Under the pieces are notes generated by a model. It was given only the letters and a program-made list of their open reading frames with translations. It was not told where the DNA came from and searched no databases. Shown here piece by piece: positions 22,154 through 34,401 of a DNA stretch of 64,000 bases. Positions within the stretch are counted from its first letter, which is position 1. Each line of letters opens with the position of its first letter. The stretch comes from Gnetum montanum (Eukaryota > Streptophyta > Gnetopsida > Gnetales > Gnetaceae): contig MNCI01004094.1 of assembly GCA_015680685.1 (NCBI GenBank), positions 73,025-137,024 on the forward strand, in the 5' to 3' direction. The translations under genes were made by a program, and so were the position numbers.

Positions 22154-25100
22154 GGAGCAAGCCTGATGGATTACTAGCATATATTCACACGATTGACCAT
22201 TGATGGACCATACGGAAAGATCACAAGAGAAATCAACATAAATTCTATCAACTTAGGTCCATCAACAGACGATACACTCATAGCCTCAACACAACAACCA
22301 TAAGATAGTTGTGAAGGTATGACAAAATCCCTAGACATAGAAGCTGACAACATCACTGAAGATCCTTTAACTGAAACCCCCATAACTATGCCTGATGATG
22401 AAGTTAAGGTATTAAAATTGAGCACACTATTGCAACCTCAACTAGCCAAAGACATAGAATACGTGCTTCGAGATAACATAAAATCATTCGCTTGATCTTA
22501 CACTAACATGCTTGGGTTAGATCCTCGAATCTTACAACATAATATTATACTCGATCCAAAATTAAGGCCAGTGAAACAAAAAGCACGAAAGGTTAAACCT
22601 GAGGCAGCATTGGCAGTTCGTAGTGAGATCACCAAACTTTATCAGGCTGAGTTCATACAGGCTATTGACTATGCTGACTAGGTATCCAACATGGTCATTG
22701 TTCCAAAGAAGAATGGAAGTATTCGCCTCTACATTGACTTCTGGGACCTCAATGTTGCGACCATAAAAGATGATTTTCCCTTGCCTAGCATTGATCAACT
22801 TGTCAACTCGACCGCTAGACATGCCTTGTTATCTTTCATGGATGGTTTTTCAGGATTTATCCAGATATGCATTAACCTGGAACATCAGTTCAGGACTACC
22901 TTTATGACACCATGAGGTACTTTTTGTTACACGATGACGCCATTCAGTCTCAAGAACATCGGGGCCACATATCAAAGAGCAATGACATTTATTTTTAGCG
23001 ATTATATACTCCATTCGCTCAATGATTATGTTGATGACATCGCAATTAAGTCAAAAATACTAGAGCAACACATCCAAGACTTAGATTTGGTCCTAAAACG
23101 TTGCTTAAAATATGAACTTAGGCTCAACCCAAAGAAATGTGCCTTCAGGGTAAAAACGGGCAAGAAGCTAGGCTTTGTAGTGTCAAAAACAGGAATACGA
23201 GTAGATCTAGATAAGGTTAAAGCTATTATCAATCTAACACAACCAAGTAACCTTACTGAACTTCAGGGTCTACAAGGTAGATTACAGTTCATCAGGCGTT
23301 TCATAGAAAAACTAACGAACAAATCGAAACCTATGAGCCATTTGCTATGTAAGAATGTCCATTTCGAATGGACTCCACAATGCCAACAAGCCTTCGACCA
23401 CATTAAAACTGCACTAGCTCAACTACCAATAGTGTACCCTCCACAGAACAATAAACCCTTCTATATCTACCTTTCCACGTTGGATTCATCAATCGCATCT
23501 ATGCTTTGTCAGAAACGAGAAGATGGAACCAAAGTCCCTGTGTACTATTTAAGCCATGCATTAGTGGCCCATGAGAAGAAGTACAACGAGGTGGAGAGGT
23601 CATGTTTAGCACTTTTCTTTTCCTTAAAGAAATGGTGACATTACCTATTCCGTAACCAAGCCAATATAATCTGCAAGGATAATGTGCTCAGAGCCATCAT
23701 GGGTAACATTTACGAGTCAAGCAGAATAGCGCGTTGGAAAGCCATGATAGTTGAATTCGACCTACATTACTTATCGTAGTCATTAGTCAAGGGTCAAGCC
23801 ATAGCAAACCAACTGACTACATCACCAACACATGATCAAGCAACAATAGAGCCAGAGTTTCCAGATGAAAATGTGAGCACGATAGACATAGTTCCCAATG
23901 ATTACGAAGCCATTTTGAACTTCGATGAAGCATCCACCTTTCGAGAGGGAAGTGCTGCCTCTGTCATTACCTATCCCTCTGGGGAGATCTGACCCTTTGC
24001 CTACCGCTTCAACTTTCATTGTACCAACAATATAGCAGAGTATGAGGGTCTCCTTAGGGGCCTTACGGTAGCATTAGCTTCCAACATCACATGACTAATA
24101 GTTAGGGGAGACTCACAACTAGTTCTAAACCAAGTCACAGACGTTTATATATGCAAAGCACAACATTTACAACCATACTGTGATTTGGCTAAGCACTTGC
24201 TAAAGCGATTCGAAAGTATTAATGTGCAACATGTCTCCAGAAATGATAACACCGTTGTAGATGCACTTGCCACGCTAGCTCTAAACATATCACCAAGCAT
24301 GTTCCATATGTTGCCTAGCTCCATAATTAGTTGCGCTAGACCCATAACTAATACTCCCGATGAATTGCCAATTACATCCGTTAGTACAACACATGCGGTA
24401 GAATGGTATGATTACATAAAAGAGTATCTTTTACGTAGTGAAACACCGCAACACCTAATGAACAGTCAAAAGGACATGGTACGGAAACGTTCTTGACAAT
24501 ATGCATTGGTAGGAGACACGTTGTGTCATCGATCCTACGAAGGCATACTGTTAACATGCATTAGTAGCATTGATGGCCAAACCATCGTCGAGCAAGTACA
24601 TGATGGACTATGCGGAGGACATATAGCGCCTAAAGTAATGGCGATAAAAATAAGACGTCTGGGCTATTATTGGCCGCACATGAAGTATGACTATTTCTCC
24701 AAGGTCAAAACGTGCAGTATCTGTCAAAAACATAGCAATCTGATACATGTTCCACCAAATGAGTTGCATACAGCGCAAATCACCTGGCCCTTCCAGAAGT
24801 GGGGGTTAGACCTTATCGGGCCAATAACACCCTCGTCTTCTGTAGGACATAGCTTCATCATAACCACGACAGAGTATTTCACGAAGTGGGTAGAAGCTAT
24901 TCCCCTTAGAAAGACCACATCCAAACACGTATGCGACTTCATTCTAGAAAACATTGTGACTTGCTTTGGCATTCCAATGACCATCATCACTAATAACGGG
25001 CCACATTTCAACAGTGCTAAAACTAGAACTTTTACTGAAAGCCGAAGGATCAAACATTCATTTTCATCTCCATACTACCCTCAGAGCAATGGACAAGCTG

Positions 25101-25642
25101 AAGCTACAAATAAAATCCTCATCACAGTGCTTAAGAAGATGCTTACTCAAAGCAAGAAAAGATGGCATAAACAACTGGTATATGCATTATGGGCCTATCG
25201 CACTACACACCGAACTTCTGCAGTTAAAACACCATATAGTCTTGTTTATGGTTCAGAAGTTGTTTTACCCTTGTAATTGTAGGTACCATCTTTAAGAATC
25301 ACACTTGCCAGACTCCTTGATGAAGGGCAAAATAATAACTTACGCACTGTTGACTTGGACTTGATAGAAGAGGAATGCACACGTGCGCTCGATCAAATTG
25401 AGTGATATGAAGAGCAACAACGACAATGCCATTGACACGATGTTCATAAGCATCCTATCAAGGAAGGCAAACTTGTACTCAAAGTTGTTCGGGAACATCC
25501 GAACAAATTCTCAGCCAATTGGGAAGGGCCATACTTGGTCACCAAAGCGTACTACAATGGAACATTCAAACTAGCTGATATGGAAGAGAATGAACTGGCA
25601 CATCCAACCAACCATCTGTACTTGAAACCGTTCTATGTTTGA
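22154..25642 (+). pseudogene. Element B pol: RT, RNase H, second RNase H, integrase
   Basis: One frame runs from a possible splice acceptor (tttattggcag, ends 22154) to TGA 25640. Domains: RT about 22430-23280, with YVDD at 23027-23038; Ty3-type RNase H about 23430-23800 (PFYIYLSTLDSS); archaeal-type second RNase H about 23900-24270 (FDEAS, NNIAEYEGLLRGL, RGDSQ); integrase zinc finger about 24600-24730 (CSICQ), catalytic core with GLDLIGP, NNGPHF (first canonical TDNG, here TNNG) and SNGQAEATN, C-terminal part to 25642. In-frame stops at 22913, 23636 and 24494 plus others; nearly all are one transition from Trp, Arg or Gln codons. Dead, but once complete. Confidence 0.92.
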
Positions 25643-25965
25643 ATGAACTTAGGTACACAGCTCGTCTTGGCATCATGATGGTAAACTGATACCACAGCTC
25701 GTCTTGGCATCATAATGATAAACTGATACCACAGAACGTCCGCAATGACAATAAACTAGCACCCGTCCGGTATGACATTAAACTACCACAGTCTCATCCG
25801 CCAGAGTCTGCTAAGACTATAAATTGGTTTGCCTCTCCACAATCCGCCAAGACTATAAACTAGCAATGTACTGTCTGCTACGACGCTAAAATGGCAATGT
25901 CCAATAGGTTATGACATAAAACTAACCCACAACAGTCTGCTATGACTATAAACTAGCAACTTCAT
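25643..25965 (+). repeat. taaact array 3 (after pol)
   Basis: Repeated phrases of 25-40 bp: acagctcgtcttggcatcat..gataaactgatacc (two copies), then gtccgcaatgacaataaact, cggtatgacattaaact, gccaagactataaactagc and similar. It corresponds in place and wording to the array in element F (61497-62105). Confidence 0.8.
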
Positions 25966-26931
25966 CTCTAGCCTCCCGATCTGTAGCTACATCCAAACTT
26001 CATCAGAGCCGCTGCCTCGCTCGTCATTCGTTGATCCAAACAACGTTGCAGTCATTCATATTCAGTGTCTGAAATCTCATTTGGTGCCTTTGTATCATTA
26101 GTTACTAGTCAAGTCTAAGCTTATTCACTCACTTATGGTTTTCTTGTTTTCTTGGAGTTGTGTTTACAGGATGACACTCAGAGGTGTTCGTACAAGAATC
26201 CACTTCGCCACAGCAGCAAGGTATCATATAGTCCCTAACACACGTAACCAGGTTAATTGAGCCATTCACTAGTACAACCCCATTTCCCGCTACATGTCCC
26301 ATCTATTCCTGAACATACTCTACTCAGTTGCATCCCTGATACACCCAGTACACCCAAAACTTTGAGCACACCGTTGCACACTGCAACACTTTTAAATAGT
26401 GGCGACACACAGCATGGCACTTGAGTATGAGTACCAGGTAAAAACAAAGCTCTTAAACAAATGTAGTTGTCTCAGAAACAAATGCTCATGTCTTAAATGC
26501 TCAAGTAACATCTCATTGCATGGCCTTGGCTCTCCGCCAACAGGTTCCTCTTAAACACTAAACAGAGGCCCTATTCTCCCAAGGAATGCAACACATCATC
26601 ACATGGCTTTGGTTGTGCCGACAAGTCCTCTTAAACACTAAACAAGAATCCTGTTCCGCCAAAGGACGTACACCTCATATCTTGGTCCCAAGCCTGCTAG
26701 AAAATGGCTATTGACAAGGGTCAGCATGACCCGCACACACATTAGAGCATCCCCTTCACCTTGCACAATCCCTTGATCAATTTCCAATCCCCACAATTTC
26801 CATTTCCTTAAACCAGCCACAAACTTCATTTCCCCAATCCTATGTACTATTGAACACGGTGCGATGACATTTGGTCAAGTGTCGAAGGGCAATACTACTA
26901 AGTTGCTTGTGGTGTTTTGTACTTCTTTGTC
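25966..26931 (+). other. Non-coding spacer between pol and 3' LTR of B
   Basis: No frame with recognisable content. The part from about 26160 on aligns with the reverse complement of 60400-61320 in element F (caggatgacactc..., aaccaggttaatt...), so it is a conserved pre-LTR spacer. A 26500-26830 portion repeats cttaaacactaaacaga-like phrases. Confidence 0.6.
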
Positions 26932-26978
26932 GACGCTTCTCAAGTCGATACTTCCAAGCGTCAACAAAGAGGGGCCAA
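26932..26978 (+). promoter_or_regulatory. Hairpin and polypurine tract of element B
   Basis: GACGCTT (26932-26938) pairs with AAGCGTC (26956-26962), with a nested AAGT/ACTT. Directly after it, acaaagaggggccaa (26964-26978) is the PPT that should prime plus-strand synthesis, adjoining TG of the LTR. Confidence 0.8.
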
Positions 26979-28329
26979 TGAAACATCACAAAATTCTAAG
27001 CTTAGTACTTCTCCAACAAGAATCGAGCTAAGCCATGATGCTCCCTAGCATGATTGAAGCTTGAGGGCCCCACAGACAGCTTCAAGCAGAGTCGAACTCA
27101 ACAAGAAATGGTTTCCTGGGATCCATAGAGGATTACGATGACATCTGGTGTCAAACCTGGCAGGTTTTGAACTCAAAAAACCTGGTTTTCACTGAGTATG
27201 TAGCAAGTATCCAGTGTATACGCCCAACGTATAAGCCCAACGTGCAAGTTTACAGCGTGTACGCCCAGCGTGCATCCCCAGTGTATACGCCAAGTGTATA
27301 TACCTAGTGTATAGCACAACGTATACCAATCAAAGCTCTCCAAAACCATATCCAATCAAGTCCAACCAAGCTGAATATCCACAGGCATCATTCTCGTGAC
27401 ATTTGAATTCAAATCCGAGGGCCGAATTTGATGCTTCCTATTGTAGCAGTAGTTTGTAAAAATAACTTCTTTTGTTTTAGTTAAGTCTGTACGCCGAGTT
27501 CACACGCCTAGCGTGTACATGCTGGTGTATAGTAGTATACGTTGGCGTACAACAGTACACGCTAGCGTATAGCAGTACACGTTGGCGTGCAACAATATAC
27601 GCTGGCGTGCAGCATGCTGTACACTTGTAAAATTTCATTCTTTCACACTTGGTCAATGCGCCACATGTCACCCAACCCGAGAGTTTAGCATCCCACAGCT
27701 AATCATTCCTTCTCAGATCCGAGTCTAACATCTAAACTTGTATAAAATCCCAATTTTTGACTAGCTCCAAGTTCGAAAAAAATTCAAAAGATCGAAGCAA
27801 AAATCTAGGGCAATACACACAGAGAGAACATTCAAAGACATTAATCCCATACGCTGGACTTCCAGGTTGCACGCTAAGCATACAGCCTTTACGCTGTGCT
27901 TGCACCTGAATCCAGCGAACAATCATCCCCCTGCATTCATTGAAGCCTTCCGTCCACCTTGTGTCAGATTCACAACTATGTTAGAGCGGTGCATTGTAAC
28001 TTTCCATTTTGTAATAATATTGCCACATTTCTTTTGCTAAGATCTGTCACAGTTTTTTTTCGTTTGTTATTGTATGCTTATTGTTTACATTCCTATACGT
28101 TTACGCTTCGTTTTACATTAATTATGTTGTTTACGTATAACCCAACGTACCACATATCGGTGTATGTTCAAGGAAATCCTTGTCTGATTTGCATGCGGAC
28201 CACTCAAGGTACTCTACCTTCGTTAATTCCAGCTTGCCCTCAAGTGAAGGTAGGGTCTTTTGAGCTTGTTCGGGGATCTCCTCATTTCTGTTTCATTCCA
28301 GCCGGAGATCGACGATTTCAGACAGTACA
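26979..28329 (+). repeat. 3' LTR of element B
   Basis: 1351 bp, TGAAACATC...GACAGTACA. TATA box 27741-27747. Same layout as the 5' LTR. Followed by CCTAC (28330-28334). Confidence 0.92.
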
Positions 28330-30421
28330 CCTACCTAGGCTTGATATGAATAATATTCCAAAGTTCACAAGAGGCTATGATTTTGATCCACAACAACATC
28401 TACAAGCCTTCCATGATGCCTGTGCCTTGTGCAACATTAAAAGTGGGTGGCAAAAGCTTAAGCTCTTTCCTAGGATACTAATCAATGAAGCTAAAAGTTG
28501 GTATAGATCATGAGAACCAAGTTCCACCAATGGTCCACAATGCTGGAACTTTTCAATGAAAAATACCAAACCTATGCAAGAGTGTCCAACCAAAGAAAAA
28601 AAATCCAAGAGTGAAAGCAAGAAAATCATGAACCCTTGGATGTGGCCTTGGATAGATACTATTCGCTACTACATAGATGTCTTAGCCATGACTTCTCTCA
28701 AAAAGAGCAATTTTTTAACATCATAGATGGGCTTTGTAATGAAATGGCAGAGACCCTTGGGATGTATGCTCAAGGTCGATTATACAAATTAAAAGCCCAT
28801 AAGATACATAGGCTAATCAAGTAGGTGGCGATAGAAGAAGGAGAGCTATGTAAATGAGAGAATGTTTAGGAAAATAACTGGGATCCAACTCTTTAAAAGA
28901 AAAGCATCCATATCTATGATGAGAAAAAAGAGGCAACTCTTGATGAGGTGATTTTACAAGAAACCTTTCTAAAAAAAAATTTTATCAAAGAGCTTGAAGC
29001 AAAGCTAGATAAGATGTTGGAATGGATAAATGAGTAAGTTATAACTTACGTAGAAACCATAGAGGAGAGAGTAACACAAAAAAAAATAAATCAAGTGATC
29101 ATAACAAAAGAAGGAAGAAAAACCAAGAAATAGGTAGGAACACTTATTGGAAAAAAGGAAAAATGGTCATAGAAAAAGAGGGTATAAACTTAACCACCAA
29201 AGAGGATGATGAAGGTGACATTTGTCTATATGACCATTCAAAGGGCTATTGCCTAGTCATGTTACATCTACATGAGTGTGGGGCTTTTGCATTGAATCTA
29301 AATTTTGTACAAAAGAAAATGCCTAGAAAATTACCCAACTCACAAGGTGATTTTAGACAGTCCTACAACCAACCATACTATCCTAGTAGGACTTCTTATT
29401 AGCCTCAAAACTACTATCAAATGCAGTGGCAAAACCAACAGTCATGGGGAGGCCATCACCAAACCAATACTACCCTTACTGCCAACTAAAACCATATGAA
29501 TATTATGTTCAACAATCTGTTTTTGTAAATAGTTCTACTTCCTCTACCTCAAATCACTACTACCACTCTCTTGAATATCATCAACCTGCAACATCTTATA
29601 TGAGATCACCACCTCACACATCTCACCCTGCATCATATCCTTAATATTCTCGTACTCACCTCCACCATATGTCACCTCCAACAACACAAGAAGGTTCAAC
29701 ACCACAACATCAATAAGAGAATGTCACTTGTGTTTTGAACACACACAGAAATGATAATGCCAGTAGATCTCCACCACAATCTTGAAAACACCCTTTCTTT
29801 AAAATGGTTTCCACGTGTAAGCACAACACTTGTGGACCTACTAACTCATCAAAAATAACACAAGGCCAATCTGATGCAACAACTTTCCTCACTGGAATGA
29901 TGTCTCCTAATCATATGCAAGAGCCAACAACCATTACCACTCTAACACAAGAAATAAATGATAAACCTATCATTTTGGAGAGATAGAAGAATCCATGCAT
30001 CACTACTAATAGAAAAGGGTATAGTTGTGGGCTGAAAATTCAAAATATTAACATAGCCCACAACAAAGTTCCGCAGCAAGTGTGTGAGCAAAAACCAATC
30101 TATGTAGTAGCCACTAAACTAGAAGACACCTAGTGGCTTGAAAATGAGAACATAAGATTGTTTCAAAGATACATGGAGATAATTGATCTACTTGTTAGTT
30201 CTAGAATTAAGAAAATGGACCAAACAAACAACTTAGATGCATATATCTTACACTCTGAGTATACACCAAAAAAGGATATTAAACATGGAGACCTAAGAAT
30301 TAAAATAGAAAATCAAGAAGAAGAAGAAAACACATTTGGATCCCCCAAAATGAAAATACCTTCAAGTCCAGATGAAGATACATCTCTGAATGATCCAAAT
30401 GAGACTATCACCAATGTTTGA
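28330..30421 (+). pseudogene. Element A gag, C-terminal part
   Basis: Resumes at the CCTAC duplication: PRLDMNNIPKFTRGYDFD... (about 28332 on), then a Gag core with LKLFPRILINEAKSWYRS (about 28445-28513), which resembles the Athila-type Gag pattern LF.FSL...A..WL. Downstream frames at 28636-28824, 29163-29402, 29426-29644 and 30158-30421 are pieces of the same decayed ORF: a Lys-rich part, a Tyr/Gln/Pro/Ser-rich part, and an acidic end. No zinc knuckle and no protease motif seen. Confidence 0.6.
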
Positions 30422-32620
30422 TGTGCTACCACACAATTAATTAAATCAATAATGGTGATAGATGGGAAATCAATGATGTAGAACTAGGGGATTGTGTGGT
30501 CCATCTCTTGAATGTGCGACCATAAAATTAGTCATGAGGGAGATTCTCCATCATAATTCCAGAACTAATAAGTATTTTTCACCTTTTTTTTCTTACAATT
30601 TTTTATCATTTTCTTATTTCTTCCAAAATTTTAAGATTCTTCATATGTTTTCCATTTCTTAATATTTTTATTTTCTTTATATTTTTCTCTTTTCTTGAGT
30701 CATTCTCTTTATGTTTTATAAATATATTTTATGTTTTTGTTAATAATATTTCCAAGTCATGATGAAGACGTCAATGCTATGTGTTGGGTTTTTGTTCTAT
30801 GCTATCAAGATGATTGGATAAGTAATTGTGTAAAGCAGCGAGATCACCTCATCCATCCCTCTAGTTCTCTAAATAAAAGGTCTTTTTCATGGAAAAAATT
30901 TGGTTCTTCTTTTATAAAACTATAATTAATAAATGATTAGTGTACCTTAAAGAAAGAGGAAACAACCAAGTGGGAATGATAAGGGTGTGACCTCAAGGAG
31001 ACTTGTTGGGTTCTCTTCTTAACTTCCTTCATGTGGTTTATGACTCCTCTTGAAACATGTCATCAATCCTCCATTGACCAATAAAAAAGGAAGCTCTATC
31101 TTTGTGTGGTGTGATTCCCATTAAAAAAAAAATTTAAAAAAATGAAAAAAAAAACAAGAATGGAAATTCAAAGTACACCGCATAGACATAATTATAGGTT
31201 ACAAGCACTAGTTATGGGGTTGGAAAGACATGTTATCCATGCTTGAAGGTGCCCCTCTAACTAAGGTCCTTCCTTCCTTCTTCTCTTTTCTTCTCTTTTT
31301 GGAATGATGATTGTTCTTTAAGGTGGTTATGAACTCATGGTGATAAGCAAGAGGGAAAACATTACTCCAAGGTCACTATTCATGGTATGGATTTGGTTTG
31401 AATTTAGATGGATAGGTATGTTGATCATTTTAATCACACTTTTCACAAGAACCTATTGTGGATATGGTCAAGTACCTTAGATCTCGATCCCTACAATCCC
31501 TTCTCATCCCATTATTCACCTCACTGTTGCATATGATTATGAGCCTTTTGGTTTTCTATAGTATAGTGTAAGATCCTAACCATAGTAGTTGTGTGTTATT
31601 TGGAATAAAGGCATGATCTACATTTAACTTCTAGGGTGTCCCACAGACATCTATAAAAGTGGTTATGCAAGGGCATTATGGCAAGAGCCTACGTGGAGGA
31701 GGACCTACTTACATAACTTTTTTTGATCATGGCTTTGAAGTAACTTTCACATCTTCTAAAACATTTGTGACAGTTTCTCCTAAGTTATGCATGATTTTGG
31801 GACTACTTCTCATCTATTTAATTAATTTTTACTAGTTTTCTATTTCCATATCCATTAATATTTCTTGGCCATCTTCTGAATTAGACCTTTGGTTTCAATT
31901 TTTCAAAAACTTATGTGCTTTGAAATTTTCTAACATCTTATTTTTGAAAATCATGGTAACTAATAGTAATTGATCAAAATAATTTGAACACCATGATGAT
32001 TTTAGTTACCTCTTAGCCTTGGGAATAGTATGCTGTAATCACCTTATGCTTAAACGCAAACTAAAGGATCCAAAAGGGTTAATTATTAAGGAAATTTTAC
32101 CAATACTAATGTTGATTCTTCAGTGAATATAGGTGATGCCAAAAGAAATGCCTAAGGAAGAAGGTCTTTTTACAAGCATGAAAACAAAGACAAGAGGGGG
32201 ACAATGGAGGATATGCCCATGGACAAATCGTAGCACATATAAGATAGTAGCATAAATTTTGCATGTTTGCTAGATCTATGGGACGATGAGAAGAAATTTC
32301 AGTCCATCCTTAAAAAATGTTCTACATAACTAGAGAAGCATCAACATAGCAATTAAGGTTAAAAGTCTACCACCACTAGCAGCAATAAGAAGAATCATCT
32401 TCAATGGATTCTTCAAGACCTCTACAAATTTTGTAATATTCAATGTTTATCCAATATTTTTGTCACTCTATCATTTTGTATGCATCCACTTGAATAAAAT
32501 TTTGTAATTCAGCACTTAGGATCAGTTAGTAGTTCACATATCAGTCAATAATCCCATTCCTTCCCATTATTTTATAAGGGACTTGTTCCTATTGTTCACT
32601 TGAGGATGATTTTTCATTTA
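30422..32620 (+). other. Non-coding 3' part of element A
   Basis: 2.2 kb, AT-rich, with no pol-like frame. A box at 31226-31250 (gacatgttatccatgcttga) is conserved in elements C (40079-40100) and D (46874-46899, 46971-46998) in matching orientation. The A and C boxes also share an adjacent cccctctaactaaggt. Confidence 0.6.
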
Positions 32621-32632
32621 GTCATGGACGTA
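32621..32632 (+). promoter_or_regulatory. Polypurine-tract remnant of element A
   Basis: gtcatggacgta directly before the LTR corresponds to atcatgggggta before the 3' LTR of element D, supporting that 32633 is a 3' LTR start. Confidence 0.5.
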
Positions 32633-33480
32633 TGATGAACCATGTTTTGCATGGCCTTGATATACCTAATATCGAGGGTGAAGATGCAATGTCAGATATG
32701 TAATATCATTGGGTATGTGCTGGCCTATAAATATAGCTTTTGGATGCATGGTTTGGGCATAGTTTCGTCAATAGAGTAGCTAAACTCTTGTAGTTTTATT
32801 TCATAATCTTAGAGAACAGTTAATAAGTGCCCATAGTATGGATCTGAGTTAGTTGTATGGCATCTTATTCAAGTGGCAATGTACTTGGACATATTCAATG
32901 AATGCCAATAAGATTAAGATTGGTTCTTATTCATTGCAACACTTTGACTTAGAATAAATTTACTTAATGCAATTTATATTCCATGTACTTAGTTGATATT
33001 TACATTTCCATGCATGTTAATGAATTGGTAGAATGAGAGCAACTAGTTTTAAATGTAAACATGTATTTGCTTGGTAACCCTAGCAATGTTATTACTTGGT
33101 TCACCTAGCAGCATAGCACTTGGTAACCTTAGTAGTGGATACAGGGATTCAAGACTTGTACGACAAGTTGGAAATGAACACTTATTGCCCATAGGCTAGT
33201 CTAGACTTTACGTTCCATTGTTAATTAGCTTAATCAATTAATTTCTTTATTATCACTAGGACTAGCTTAGGGCTAAACAACATCAACTATCGTATGCCTC
33301 ATTTTGAACTAAACCATACGTGATAAAGCCACCACTAGTCCAAGTGGGAAGATAGTGAACTACAATCAAGGCATAACAATCTAGATGCACAACTAGTCCC
33401 ATCCACAAAATTTGATCAAATCGCATGTGAATGCTTGTGATTCATATGGTTGGGTGTAGGGGGTACCTTGCTGCTCATCA
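32633..33480 (+). repeat. 3' LTR of element A, followed by a PBS copy
   Basis: 848 bp, TGATGAACC...CTCATCA, TATA box 32726-32733. Unusually for a 3' LTR it is followed by t and then TGGCATCATTACCAGGGA (33482-33499), an 18-nt PBS. Confidence 0.85.
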
Positions 33481-33499
33481 TTGGCATCATTACCAGGGA

Positions 33500-34401
33500 G
33501 ATACCCCTATGCCCAACCATACAAATCACAACCATTCACATGCAATCTGGTCAAATTTTGTGGATGGGACTAGTTGTGCATCTAGATTGTTATGTCCTGA
33601 TCATAGTTCACTACCTGCCCACTTAGACTAGTGGTAACTTTGTCACGTATGGTTTAGTCCAAAGTAAGGCATATGATAGCTNTTTAGACTAGTGGTAACT
33701 TTGTCACGTATGGTTTAGTCCAAAGTAAGGCATATGATAGCTGATGTTATTTGGACCTAAGCTACTCCTCGTGATAATAAAGAAATTAATTGATTAAGCT
33801 AATTAACAATGAAATGTAAATTCTAGACTAGGCTATGGGAAATGAGTGTCCATTCCTAGCTTGCCGTAAACATCTTGAACCCACGTATCCACTATTAGGA
33901 TTACCAAGTGCTATGCTATTGGGCGAACCAAGCAATAAGGCTACTAGGGTTACCAAGCGAATATGTGTTTATGATCAAAACTAGACACACTCATTCTACC
34001 AATTCATTAATGTGCATGGAAATGTAAATACTATCTAAGTACATGGAATATAAATTGCATTAAAAGTAAATTTAATCTAAGTCAAAGTGCTACAATGAAT
34101 AAGAATTAATCTCAACCTTATTTCCATTCATGGAATATGTCTAGGTATATTGCCACTCAAATAAGACTCTGTACAACTAAGTTAGATCCACACTGTAGGC
34201 ACTTACTAACTATTCTTTAAGATTACAAAATAAAATTGCAAGAGTTTGGCTACTCTATTGACTAAATTATGCCCGAGCCATGCACCCAAGCACCATATTT
34301 ATAGGTTGACACATACCCTATGATATTGGATATCCAACATTGCATTTTCACCCCCGATATCGGGTATCCAATATTTTGGCCATGAAAAACATGGTTCATC
34401 A
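33500..34401 (-). repeat. Inverted LTR forming the right end of element A
   Basis: Reverse complement of the A LTR, complete at U3 (GGTTCATCA, 34401) but lacking about the last 20 bases of U5. It begins exactly after the 18-nt PBS. It is followed by CTAAT, the duplication that also precedes the 5' LTR. Its apparent extra length comes from a 58-bp flank duplication around a single n at 33682, probably an assembly artefact. Confidence 0.85.

Larger units (their letters stand above)
10351..28329 (+). mobile_element. Element B: 18 kb Tat-lineage Ty3/gypsy retrotransposon with antisense gene
   Basis: Complete element: 5' LTR 10351-11696, PBS 11702, gag-pro ~12128-16160, taaact array 1, an antisense spliced gene 21426-16896, array 2, pol 22154-25642, array 3, hairpin and PPT, 3' LTR 26979-28329, CCTAC duplications. 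Tat lineage is inferred from dual RNase H domains after the reverse transcriptase, the C-x2-H-type Gag finger and the extra antisense coding region, all established traits of that group. gag-pro (frame of 12487) and pol (frame of 22691) each stay in one frame and are broken mainly by stop codons rather than frameshifts, so B is a fairly recent but dead copy. Confidence 0.93.
8779..34401 (+). mobile_element. Element A: gag-only LTR retrotransposon with an inverted right LTR
   Basis: Bounded by CTAAT duplications. Order: LTR(+) 8779-9631, PBS 9633-9650, gag, a 2.2 kb non-coding stretch, PPT remnant, LTR(+) 32633-33480, exactly 18 nt of PBS, inverted LTR 33500-34401. Element B (10351-28329) lies inside gag, so A alone is about 7.6 kb. 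No protease, reverse transcriptase or integrase was found, so A would have needed enzymes in trans. LTR ends (TGATGA...TTATCA) and the non-coding part tie it to elements C and D. The odd right end is discussed as a finding. Confidence 0.75.

Noticed and set aside
24724-25053. Minus-strand 109-residue frame inside integrase
   Set aside because: Complement of a conserved coding region; the plus frame carries the integrase motifs.
32633-33499. LTR plus PBS at 32633 as the 5' end of a further element
   Set aside because: A PPT remnant precedes it, no body follows the PBS, and the inverted LTR starts at exactly the 18-nt limit; the strong-stop model explains all of this with one element.
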